Source: Hypericum androsaemum (taxonomy: Eukaryota; Streptophyta; Magnoliopsida; Malpighiales; Hypericaceae). Taken from it: a stretch of DNA of 64,000 nucleotides. The translations under genes were made by a program, and so were the position numbers. The DNA lies in contig OZ023190.1 in NCBI GenBank assembly GCA_963995505.1, forward strand, positions 7,283,344-7,347,343. The letters are read 5' to 3'. Shown piece by piece: positions 22,952 through 32,231 of the stretch (within the stretch, counting starts at the first letter, position 1; each line of letters starts with the position of its first letter). Under the pieces are notes generated by a model, which was not told the origin of the DNA, searched no databases, and saw nothing but the letters and a program-made list of their open reading frames with translations.

Positions 22952-24081
22952 CCGGTCAAGAGCATAAAGTGTGTCGACTAGTCAAGTCACTATACGGGCT
23001 AAAATAAGCACCGAAACAGTGGCACGAGAAATTTGACAGAACGATGCTGTCGAATGGATTTAAGATCAATGAGTACGATAAATGTGTTTACATTAAGGGC
23101 AGACCTGAAGCTTACGTAATTGTATGTCTCTACGTAGATGACTTACTAATTATGGGAAGCAATAAAGAGGTTATTGTGAAAACTAAGAACATGTTAAAGA
23201 ACTACTTTGACATGAAAGATATGGGTCTGGTAGATGTCATACTAGGAATAAAAATTTCTAGGAAAGCTGATGAAATTATCTTGACGCAATCCCACTACGT
23301 GGAGAGCATGCTCAAAAAATTTGAAGCTTTTGACAAACCTCCGGTTAAGACTCCAGTAGATTTGAATCTACACTTAGCCAAGAATCGAGGGGACCCAGTA
23401 TCTCAACTGAGGTATGCGCAGATTATCGGGAGCTTGATGTATTTAACAAACTGCACTCGTCCCGATATTGCGTACTCGGTTAGTAAACTTAGTACATTCA
23501 CAAGTAATCCAGGGAAGAATCACTGGCTAGCTCTAGAAAGGGTTTTACGGTATTTAAAACATACCATAAACCATGGCATACATTATGCTAAATATCCAGC
23601 TGTAATAGAAGGATACAGTGACGCAAACAGGATATCAGACACTAAGGACTCCAAATCCACGAGTAGATACGTATTCACCATAGGAGGAGGAGCAGTGTCT
23701 TGGAAGTCCTCTAAACAAACGTGCATAGCTCGATCCACCATGAAGTCAGAGTTTATAGCACTAGACAAAGCTGGGGAAGAAGCTGAATGGCTCAGAAACT
23801 TCCTAGAGGATATTCCGTGCTGGGGCAAACCGGTGCCTCCCGTATTGATACATTGTGATAGCATGTCTGCAATCGGGAGAGCATAAAGTACATTGTACAA
23901 CGAAAAGTCTCGACATATCTATCGGAGATACAATACCGTTAGACAATTGATCTCTAGTGGGGTGATCACCATTAATTATGTAAAGTCCAAGGACAACTTA
24001 GCTGATCCTTTTACAAAAGAAATCAATAGAGATCAAATGTACAACGCAGTAAGGGGAATGGGATTAAAATCCACACACTAA
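22952..24081 (+). pseudogene. Copia-B reverse transcriptase (C-terminal part) and RNase H, disrupted
   Basis: The sequence begins at GQEHKVCRLVKSLYGLK, then a stop at about 23005. The long frame 23044-23886 follows, with the catalytic YVDDLL at about 23132. RNase H is read from about 23610 (EGYSDAN) through [16 protein letters not shown] at 23884 breaks it, and the last part (NEKSRHIYRRYNTVRQL, DPFTKEIN) continues to the TAA ending at 24081. The first part of the reverse transcriptase, with its early motifs, is absent. The frame is more open than in copia-A, suggesting weaker decay. Confidence 0.9.
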
Positions 24082-24624
24082 AGAACGTCCATAGCGGTAA
24101 CTCAACCATGATGAGTGGAGATCCCACAAACTTGGTTCAATGAGACAACTAAGTTATGGAGGGTTCAGTTAATCACCTGGAACCTATCTCATTCTCAGAA
24201 GCTGCCTAGGTGTTAGCCTGCAGCGGTGTGGTAAGGTTAAGCATTACGCTTTTAATAATTCGTATACTTTGATTAAGGTGGAGTATGGCAGGATACTCCT
24301 GATAGGAGATCACCTATGTAAGTGTGAAGTGAGGCCGCTTCAAATGGGAAAAACACTTATGAATCCAAGATACGATCCATGGCCGAAACGGACACAACGT
24401 GAGAACCCAAATATACTAGGGTTATTATTGTGTAAATGTTATTGTCTTAGTTTACACCAAAAGCTGACGGTTCAAGACATCACGTTTACCGAGCAGCGAG
24501 TAAATCTGATAACATATTACTAGAGAAGGTTCAAAGCCGCAAGCTACCTGTCTCAATGCAATAATAACACGTCAGAACTTTCGATTAGAGTCTGCATGCA
24601 TTAATCATCATTCATGTGGGGGAT
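24082..24624 (+). other. Copia-B 3' non-coding region with polypurine tract
   Basis: About 540 bases between the RNase H stop and the 3' LTR contain no convincing frame. They end in the primer run TGTGGGGGAT. The arrangement parallels 7964-8552 of copia-A. Confidence 0.8.
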
Positions 24625-25576
24625 TGTTGGGTTGAATGCATTTTAATGCATTTGGCCCAAAATGGTAAGGCCAAAAGTGGAGGCCCAAAAGGGAAATGGA
24701 AAAGTGCAATACCACATTGATTAGAGCAAGGAGGATTTCCTTGTTTATAAGGAATTCCCCTCCTCACCTCTCAAACTTGGTTGACTACCTAAAGGCTGAC
24801 CCACCGCTAGCTGCGAGGATGGTGCGAGCACGAGCATGAGCACGAGTACGAGCACGAGCACGAGCACGAGCATGCGCATTGTGGCACACTTGGCACTTCG
24901 CACGTGCGCATCGGACGCAGGTCGCAATGGGCGCTTTGTGGCACACTTGGCACTTCGCACGTGCGCATCGTCACGAGGAGCTGGAGGAGCCTTAAGTATT
25001 TTGCCCGGGTCCGGAGGCAGCTGCACATCTACCGAAGCGACGAGGAGCTGCGAGCACCTTCAGGTTGGCCACCGAAGAGGCACGACGGGCAGGAATGTGC
25101 AGGAGACTTCCAGAAGGCCGAAAGGGTGCGAGATCCATCGCTAGAGGGCGCCAGCGCAGCCTGGGCGTGCCTGGAAGGATCTAGAAGCCACCGAAGGGCC
25201 ACGAGCACAGCCAGTCAGCCTTTGGGGTGGCTGCCTCCCTGCCTCCTCCAGCCTATAAATAGGCCTGCCCCCTTGCCATAATTCTCATCCCAGCAGCAAT
25301 TGTATTTCCGAGCATTGTTGTCTTCTTTTTTCCCCCGTTCTTCATTTAGAAAAGAGTCCGAAAGTTCTGGGTATATAAGGGTTCGCCCGAAAGTTTTGAG
25401 ATACGTGTGCAACGTTCTTGGAAATGTCCTAAACAGTCGTTGTATCTTGGGAACAATTGCCGAAGCCCGTACCGCACTGAAATATACGGGGCAATCTCGT
25501 CTTACGGAGAAAGTGTCCAACACTTGTCTCGACTGCCGAAGATCGTAATCAAGTACACCAACCCTCCGAAATAATA
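24625..25576 (+). repeat. Copia-B 3' LTR with TATA box
   Basis: The LTR carries TATAAATA at 25254-25261, followed by a plausible transcription start region. A GAGCAC-type microsatellite lies at 24825-24873, and two tandem copies of a GTGGCACACTTGGCACTTCG word lie 57 bases apart at 24881 and 24938. The right border is set at 25576 from the GCAAG duplication; see the element entry for the alternative. Confidence 0.75.
24825..24873. repeat. (GAGCAC)n microsatellite in copia-B 3' LTR
   Basis: About eight imperfect hexamers of CGAGCA type occur in a row. The 5' LTR has only a short GAGCACGCGCACGC counterpart. Confidence 0.85.
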
Positions 25577-25581
25577 GCAAG

Positions 25582-26149
25582 TATATAAGTAGTCTATTTC
25601 TTACCCTCTCCTAAATGTCTGGCGATATTTTAAGCCATTGAACATTCTACTCGTTATGTCTCAAATGTGCGTAGTTGCGAAAGATTAAAGAGTCTTACCA
25701 TGGTTGTAATTGGGTAAAGTTCATGTCATCACACTCCCATTCTATTCTAACACATTCTCACCTATTACTCACTAAATCACTCTCCAAAGTATCCATTTTC
25801 CTAATTGGCCATAAAAGCCTAAGTTGTGCCTTGTTCCCACTTGTTTTCTTTTCTCTTTTCCTTTTTTATTTTCCTTTTTTTATTTTTTGTTGTTGACAAC
25901 CCACTTAGCACAACATGGCTTTTTTGTGGCTCTTTACTACCCCATTTTTAATACATAATCCAAAATAAAGCTTGATACACCAACGAAATCCTATATATAC
26001 ACACATTCCCATTAAATTCTACTCCAAGCATCATCATATCTAGTGACCAAAGATGGGATAATGGTGGATTATGGCTAAAGTTGGCTATATATAAATATTT
26101 CAAAGAAAGCCTAAGTATCAAATGGGTTAATCAAAGGTTAAATAGGGTT
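25582..26149. other. Non-coding stretch between copia-B and copia-C
   Basis: No recognisable gene. By position, the first part should be the right half of the repeat interrupted by copia-B. The remainder is AT-rich with pyrimidine runs near 25840-25890. Confidence 0.4.
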
Positions 26150-27479
26150 AGGCTCTAGGCTCATCACTCAGAAAATTTCTCTCTCTCACTTTCTTATTCT
26201 CATCAGAGCTTTGTGAATCTAAAACCTAGTCATACCATAAGGAGACATGTACTTTGTCTTTACTCCTTTTGTCATTGCTATTTCTTTTGTTTAACTTTGG
26301 ACATTCTTTCTTCATGTGTCCAAGCTTCTTACACTCAAAACATATGATTGCTTATTTTTTCTCATCTTCATCTCTTCACTTTTGGTACTTCTTATTTAAA
26401 AATCTTCTTCTTTTGAAAAATTTGCGGAAGCATTTGGCAAACATGGCTACGTCTTCATCATCTTCATCTACATCACTATCTTCAAATTCTAGTTCATTAG
26501 ATTTAAAATCTTCATGAGTTAGCATTTCTTCTTTCGCTTTCTTAGACTCTTGGATCATTATGTTATCGTGAATCATAAATGAACAAATTAGCTCCTCTAT
26601 GCTGAGGACATTTAAATCTCTTCAATGGTAGTGAGTTTTTTTAGTGAATGACGAGTTTTTATGAAGAAAAGAAAAGAAAAGAAAGTACAAAACACCCAAT
26701 TGACACGTCCAACAATAAATCCACAGATGGGCTGCCAAGCACCACCTAAACCTAACCTCAATCTAACTTATAAGTCGGATAATCAAGAAGTATACAACAA
26801 CTCACACACGTGGTATACAACAACTCACACACCTAGCCTCTAACTAGTCCATAAGTCTGGTAGTCAAAAGGGAAAGCACGCACCCACTAACCCGCACACA
26901 AGTGCGTATTTGAAAATGGGAGTGAGTTTAGAAGACAAGGACTTAGGTAGACTCCTAAGAAACTTTCTCACTATTTTATAATATTTTCCAATTGACTTTA
27001 ATCCATTTATGATGTTTGTAAATCTTGTTACCATTTCATTTATGGTTTCATCATGGAACATCTTAAAAAACTCATAATTATATACGAACATGTTTATCTC
27101 AGACTCATTGACATGATTAGTTTTCTCATGAGTGACTTCTAGCTTATTACAAAATTTCTTTAGTTGAAGTACACAAAGAGACACTATTGAATTTAGTAAA
27201 GTCTAAAAGACAATGTAGCATATTAAAAGATTTAAAATTAACATGTGCCTTTCAAATGTTATACGAAGACCAAGAGTCTTTTGGGTTAATTACCTTTACT
27301 CCTCTTTTTTCAAATAGAATATGAGGTCCATTTTCTATGGCTCTCCGAGAATCCCAATCATTTGCTTGAATGAATATGGTCATTCTAGCTTTCCAGAAGG
27401 ATTAATAGGCACATGCAATTAGATAATGTCTACTTGTAGAATGTCCTTCTACAAATGTGAGGTTTGATGAGGTTGTCAT
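26150..27479 (-). pseudogene. Copia-C gag, disrupted by frameshifts and a 282-bp insert
   Basis: Read on the minus strand, gag starts at the ATG 27479-27477 with TTSSNLTFVEGHS. It passes a WKARMTIFIQANDWD segment near 27380 and INMFVYNYEFFKM and ETINEMVTRFTNIINGLKS near 27050. It then enters a foreign insert (26639-26920) and resumes with DLNVLSIEELI and an acidic stretch. It ends in an intact zinc knuckle CFECKKLGHMKKECPKLN at about 26290-26345. Frames change more than once and stops occur. The order and motifs match gag of Ty1/copia elements with a large nucleocapsid. No pol sequence is visible to the left, so this end is truncated. Confidence 0.8.
26639..26920. mobile_element. 282-bp insertion of unknown class in copia-C gag
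   Basis: AGTGAGTTT at 26630-26638 is repeated at 26921-26929, and gag homology continues on both sides of the pair. The inserted DNA contains a purine run (AAAAGAAAAGAAAAG) and a 20-bp word GTATACAACAACTCACACAC twice. I see no matching inverted repeats at its ends and no poly-A tail. The 9-bp duplication would fit a Mutator-like element without TIRs, but the class is open. Confidence 0.6.
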
Positions 27480-27555
27480 GATCTTTTTTCCTCGGAATGT
27501 TAATCTTACACACTTAATCAAAATGATTAAACGTATAGTGCTAAATTCAGAGACC

Positions 27556-27569
27556 TACTCTTATACCAA
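27556..27569 (-). promoter_or_regulatory. Copia-C primer-binding site
   Basis: On the minus strand TTGGTATAAGAG follows CCTACA, the probable end of the 5' LTR at 27571. It differs by one base from the usual TTGGTATCAGAG methionyl-tRNA primer site, and it lies 77 bases before the gag ATG. Confidence 0.75.
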
Positions 27570-27570
27570 T

Positions 27571-29259
27571 TGTAGGTCTGATAAGCAACCTAAAAGAGAT
27601 TGAATAAGGTTGATAAGATTTTTAACCAACTTTGAAAACTCGCCAATCGAGTGAAATAAAAAATAGTTATAGAGAAGTTAACACTTGATGTATAGTTGTT
27701 CGACTCAGGTCCATTTATGCCAACGTTCAGTCTTCAACCGTCCCCTCGCTTTTTGTTTCTCCAAATAAAACAACCAAGTACACTTCATATTTTCTTGGCG
27801 CACTAGAAATCTTACAATTACTAGCTTTAATAGATAACTGATAGCCACCAACTTCAACATTTTAAGGCTATGTAGAGAACTGTATATTGTTTCTCTCACA
27901 AATATACTTAACTCAATTTCACTCAGATGTTTTGCTAGTAACTAAGAATTTTACGCTTTTTTCTCATCTTTGGTGATCATTGCTATCTCCCAAATGATTG
28001 GGGTATAATACAAGATTTAGCTTGATAGAATCTCTTATAATTTTGATCACTGAAAAGTCCAAGTTGTTCTTCGTCTTCACTTGTGTTTACATAGAAAAGA
28101 TTCTCCATTCAAATGCTTTGAACTTGCTCATCAAGCAAACTTCATAGATTATATTAATCATTCTTTTATCTCAAAAGTTGCCTCCTTCTAATGGCTAACT
28201 AAAGTTGACCCTGTTTGGAGACCTTTTGATTCATATAAATCTATAGACAAAGGGTAAAATGACTCTGATCTCCTTTATTGTATCAGGTTGAATTAGATCA
28301 ACATAATTCATATTTTAACCAAGTACTTAATGACTAAAAGAATGATTCTTCTTGGGCATAAACTCTTTCTATCTTGATTGCTGGAATTAGCTTATTTATC
28401 TTCCCTAAGATTATCAACTTTTTATATTGATAGAAGACCTCTTAATCTACCGAGTATCCAAGCCTAATTACCGAGCTTATATTTTGGATAAAATAGATTA
28501 ATTATCTCTCTTCCCGAAGAGTTTAAATTCAAATTGCCTTGGAATAATCATTTTTTAATCAAGAAATCTAATCACATTATGTCTAACATAGCTAGGTGCT
28601 TTGAGCTAATGAGATATGATCTAGTTCCTTAGTTATTTCATAACTCCAACTCATAACTCTAGTTCCTTTCCAATTGACTTACGAAGTGCAAGTTGACTAA
28701 GAAATGATAGGATATACAATGTTTTATGTTTATGAATTTGCACACTGATACACTTGGAGTATGAAATAAATCATTTATCCAAAACATTAGTACATAGACC
28801 TGATCCATTTGGCTTAGTCTTAGTTGACTAATATGATTTACTTAGATTATCCCTATTATGAGTGATCTATACATATACCTAAATAGTCATTGTTTATTGC
28901 CTATACACTAGTAACATAATGTTCAAACTGACCTACTTAAATTCTAACTTGTACTTGATCAATACGTTGTGAGTATGTGTACTTGTTCTTTACAAAAATT
29001 GAGACGAGTAGTATTTCTCTCTCTAAAAGTGGCTAAAACCTAAGTTGTTCTAGAAAAATGGTTAGACAAGTAGAGAAGGGGAAAAAATATGAGTATATAA
29101 ATTCTAGCCAAACCCCCATAGGCTCGATAAGCAACCAAAGAGGCGGTGAATTATATTGATAACAATTTAACCAACTTTTTGACATTTAGCCTATTTTCGT
29201 ATTCGAGAGTAAGGTCTAAGGATAGAGATATGTGACACCAGATGTGTAATTGTTCGGTT
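27571..29259 (-). repeat. Probable copia-C 5' LTR and related repeat sequence
   Basis: The LTR end is set at 27571 by the primer site. The outer LTR border is not clear. A segment at 29118-29280 resembles 27578-27720 (GATAAGCAACC, then TTTAACCAACTTT, then TTGTTCG) in the same orientation, so part of the LTR end exists twice about 1.54 kb apart. Bases 28985-29110 resemble 21340-21480. No gene is seen in this AT-rich stretch. Confidence 0.45.
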
Positions 29260-29756
29260 TCAGGCAATGTGGGTAAGGCATCCCAATTTTCTGGAGGTTG
29301 TGAGGAGATACTAGTTTCAGCAATCTGGTAGATTGGACCCTATTCCTCTGGTTATGTTCAAATTGTAAAGGCTTAAGTGAGTTCTTAAGACATGGAATAA
29401 CAAAGTATTTGGGGATGTTAAGATTCGGTTGGAGGATGCTTTAGGATGAGACACAGAGATACATGAGCTCATCAGTGAGAGGGGTCCACTGGGGGATCTC
29501 ATTCAACACTTTTTTGTGCGAGAAGTGTCATACAAATTGGTTGAGGGATGGGGACAAGAACAGTGTAGATAAGGGGTAGTCAAATGGGGATCCCTTCTCT
29601 ACTAATTAATGAGGAAAATACAGAGGATAGGGGAAGAAACAATAAGGGAACACATTGTCTGCTTCTATCAATCTTTATTTTAGGAGTCGGGGACTGGTAC
29701 AGGTTCGTTTGAGCTGGAGGATAGGTTAATACCAACGATAGTTTAATGTTGGTTAG
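29260..29756 (+). pseudogene. LINE ORF2 fragment
   Basis: Short segments in changing frames match the region between the endonuclease and reverse transcriptase of plant LINEs: a TWNNKVFGDVKIRLEDAL segment near 29390, then WLRDGDKNS near 29550. Multiple stops and shifts interrupt it. Copia-D is inserted at its right edge, after GTTAG. Confidence 0.6.
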
Positions 29757-30045
29757 TGTTAGAGATGTCAAGAAATTAAAGAGGAAATGATTTGTGGGCT
29801 TATTTTCTATTCTATTCGGACTAGATTTTGGACTCCTAATTTGACCTAGATAGCTTACTTGATGTACAAGGATTTACCTCTATATAAAGGCATGTTACTA
29901 TAAGGTTTTGTATGGCTTTGTGACTTGAATCCATCAATAAAATTTCTCCTTTCTCACCATGGACGTAGGCACTAGGCCGAACCACGTTATCTCTTGTGTC
30001 CGTGTTCTTTGCGCATTTTGTTCTCTAGTTGCTGAATTCATAACA
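29757..30045 (+). repeat. Copia-D 5' LTR
   Basis: The LTR contains a TATA-like CTATATAAAGG near 29880-29891 and an AATAAAATT polyadenylation-type word near 29936. It is paired with 31943-32231 at equal length. Confidence 0.92.
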
Positions 30046-30046
30046 A

Positions 30047-30060
30047 TTAGTATCAGAGCT
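30047..30060 (+). promoter_or_regulatory. Copia-D primer-binding site
   Basis: TTAGTATCAGAGCT starts one base after the 5' LTR. It is close to the plant methionyl-tRNA primer word TGGTATCAGAGC. Confidence 0.8.
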
Positions 30061-30071
30061 TGGGTTGGAGG

Positions 30072-31519
30072 ATGACGGACGGCACAAAGTTTGCTCTTGT
30101 GAAGTTTGATGGTTCTTCAAATTTTGGGTTATGGCAAAGGTGTGTCAAGGATCTCCTCGTGCAACAAGAGATGGTCATCGCACTCTCGGAGAAGAAGCCC
30201 GAGAAGATGGAGGAGCAAGAGTGGAAGGAGATGGGGGCCAAGGCGGTGGCGACAATTTGCTTGTGCTTGGCGGATGATGTGATGTATCACGTCATGGATG
30301 AGGAGACACCAGCTGAGGTATGGAAGAAATTGGAGGCAAGGTATATGTCTAAGTCTTTGTCGAACAAGCTTTATCTTAAGCAAAGATTGTACGGGCTCAA
30401 GATGAAGGAGGGCTCGGATTTGAGCCAACACATTAATAGTTTCAGTCAACTTATGAGCGACTTGAGAAAGGTTGATGTAAAGTTCGAGAAAGAAGACAAG
30501 ACATTGTTGCTGCTGAATTCTTTACCTGGCTCCTACAAAAATTTGGTTACAACTCTAACTTGGGGGAAGGAGTCCCTGGTGTTGGAAAATATCACAAGTG
30601 CTCTGCTAGGGTTTTATCAAAGAAGAAAATTGGCGATGAACAAGCGGAAGGGCTAGTTGTGAGGGGTAGCCATGGTGATCGTAGTGGGGCAAAAGTCAGG
30701 AAGGGATCCAAGTCGTGGTCAATGAGGTTTAAGAAAAATTACTTTGAGTGCGGAGAAAAAGGGAACGTGAAGAAGGATTGTCCAAAAAGAACTCGGGATC
30801 ACAAGGAAAAAGGATCAGGTTCTGTGAATGTGGCCTCATATTCGGACGGGTTAGATGGTGATGTTCTTTCTATTTTGTCAAGTCCAAAGCATTCTGATTC
30901 CTAGATTTTGGATAGCGCTTGCTCTTTCCACATGACACCCAAGAGAGGGTGATTCGACACCTACAAGTTTGTTGATTCAGGTATGGTGACTATGGGTGAT
31001 GGTTCTACTTGTAGAATTGCTGGCATAGGTGATATCCAAATCAAGATGTGGGATGGTGTTGAGAGAAAATTGTGTGGGGTTAGGCATTTTCCAAAGTTGG
31101 AGAGGAATTTGATCTCGTTTGGAGCCTTGGATTATAATGGGTACAACTATAATGTTGTAGGTGGGCTAATGGAGGTGGAGAAGGATGCTGTGGTGGTGAT
31201 GAAGGGTGAAAGGAATGTGAGAAACACCTATAGGTTAGTGGAGAACATGGTTGTAGGTGGAGTCACATCGTTGGGTTTTGATAGAGGGGAGAAAAGCTCT
31301 TGTGTGATGGAGCGAAAGCTTGACATGAATGGTTTGAGTGGAGTAGACAAAGTTAGCAAGTTCCCGCTATGGTTGTCTAAAGAGACGTGCACATCAAAAG
31401 TGTTGGGTAGGTTTTGCATGGGGAATACGAAGCTGTTGGTAGCACCACGGGCGAATCGGGTATCTCACTCAAGGCCGAACGATGGAGTTCGTGGCATGTC
31501 GAGGGTTCTACTTGGTTGA
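30072..31519 (+). pseudogene. Copia-D gag and partial protease, disrupted
   Basis: The better start is the ATG at 30072 (MTDGTKFALVKFDGSSNF), which matches the family gag start; the ATG at 30060 lies in the leader. The gag core runs to about 30620 with KLEARYMSKSLSNKLYLKQ and LLLLNSLPGSY. The frame then shifts near 30600-30656. The zinc knuckle near 30740-30785 reads FECGEKGNVKKDC, with the first Cys and the His replaced. A stop at 30902 precedes the protease site LDSACSFHMTP, where the usual Gly is Ala. Protease and pre-integrase-like sequence continues to 31519. The downstream part is not recognisable. Confidence 0.85.
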
Positions 31520-31942
31520 AAAAAAGGTTTTCCTTTGTATGCTATGGCATGTAGCATTGGTATGAGGCAAGAAGGTCCAGAAGAGAAGCAGTTCGAGGTT
31601 GTGGAGCATAGAGGACGCGTCTATTGGTCGCAAGGTTGCTTCAGCAAGTGGACTTGCTAGTTGGGGTTCAATGGAGATTGGAGGAAATAGGCTAAGCAAG
31701 CTCAGAAGCTCGAGCTTGAGGGCTAACTCCATGTGATTGAACGGAAAAAGGTGGTGAGAAAATTGAGATGGTATTATTGATGGCGGTGTATCTATGGTCA
31801 AGGTGGAGCTGGTAGAGTCGGTTTGGTTTCTCAAGTTCTCATGGTTCTTCATCTGACAGTATTTTATCAAGGTGGAGTTTGTTGAAGTTCGGATGGAGCT
31901 TCATGGTTCGTCCACAGGATGATTTTTCGCCAAGTTGGAGAT
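31520..31942 (+). other. Copia-D non-coding interior before the 3' LTR
   Basis: About 420 bases carry no recognisable frame. They end in the purine-rich AAGTTGGAGAT just before TGTTAG, a weak but correctly placed plus-strand primer. Confidence 0.6.
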
Positions 31943-32231
31943 TGTTAGAGATGATGAGAAATTAAAGAGGAAACGATTTGGGGGCTTGTTTCCTATTCTA
32001 TTCGGACTAGCTTTTGGACTCCTAATTTGACCTAGATAGCTTACTTGATGTACAAGGGTTTGCCTCTATATAAAGGTATGTTACCCTAAGGTTTTGTATG
32101 GCTTTGTGATTTGGATCCATCAATAAAATTTCTCCTTTCTCACCGTGGACGTAGGCACTAGGCCGAACCACGTTATCTCTTGTGTCCGTATTCTTTGCGC
32201 ATTTTGTTCTCTAGTTGCTGAATTCATAACA
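31943..32231 (+). repeat. Copia-D 3' LTR
   Basis: It matches the 5' LTR over its whole 289 bases. Confidence 0.92.

Larger units (their letters stand above)
22121..25576 (+). mobile_element. Copia-B: internally deleted Ty1/copia element
   Basis: The 5' LTR begins TGTTGGGTTGAATGC at 22121 and the 3' LTR begins with the same word at 24625, after the purine run TGTGGGGGAT. The interior starts abruptly in the reverse transcriptase, so the end of the 5' LTR, primer site, gag, protease, integrase and first part of the reverse transcriptase are lost. GCAAG at 22116-22120 recurs at 25577-25581. If this is the 5-bp target duplication, the 3' LTR ends at 25576 with a non-standard ATA end. An end at CCAACA (25522) is the alternative, but it gives no duplication, and both LTR copies stay alike for about 6 more bases. 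Confidence 0.85.
29757..32231 (+). mobile_element. Copia-D: short gag-only Ty1/copia derivative
   Basis: Two 289-bp LTRs run from TGTTAG to ATAACA at 29757-30045 and 31943-32231. They differ at about 17 positions by eye, mostly transitions, or about 94 percent identity. The flanks are GTTAG and GCTAG, a 5-bp duplication with one mismatch. The primer site TTAGTATCAGAGC follows the 5' LTR. The 1.9-kb interior carries gag and the start of the protease; integrase, reverse transcriptase and RNase H are absent. This architecture, with complete ends and gag but no pol, resembles the TR-GAG class of non-autonomous elements. It is the best preserved retroelement here. Confidence 0.9.

Noticed and set aside
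24745..25144. Open frames encoding Ser/Thr or Val/Leu repeats near the copia-B 3' LTR
   Set aside because: They are translations of the GAGCAC microsatellite and not a protein.
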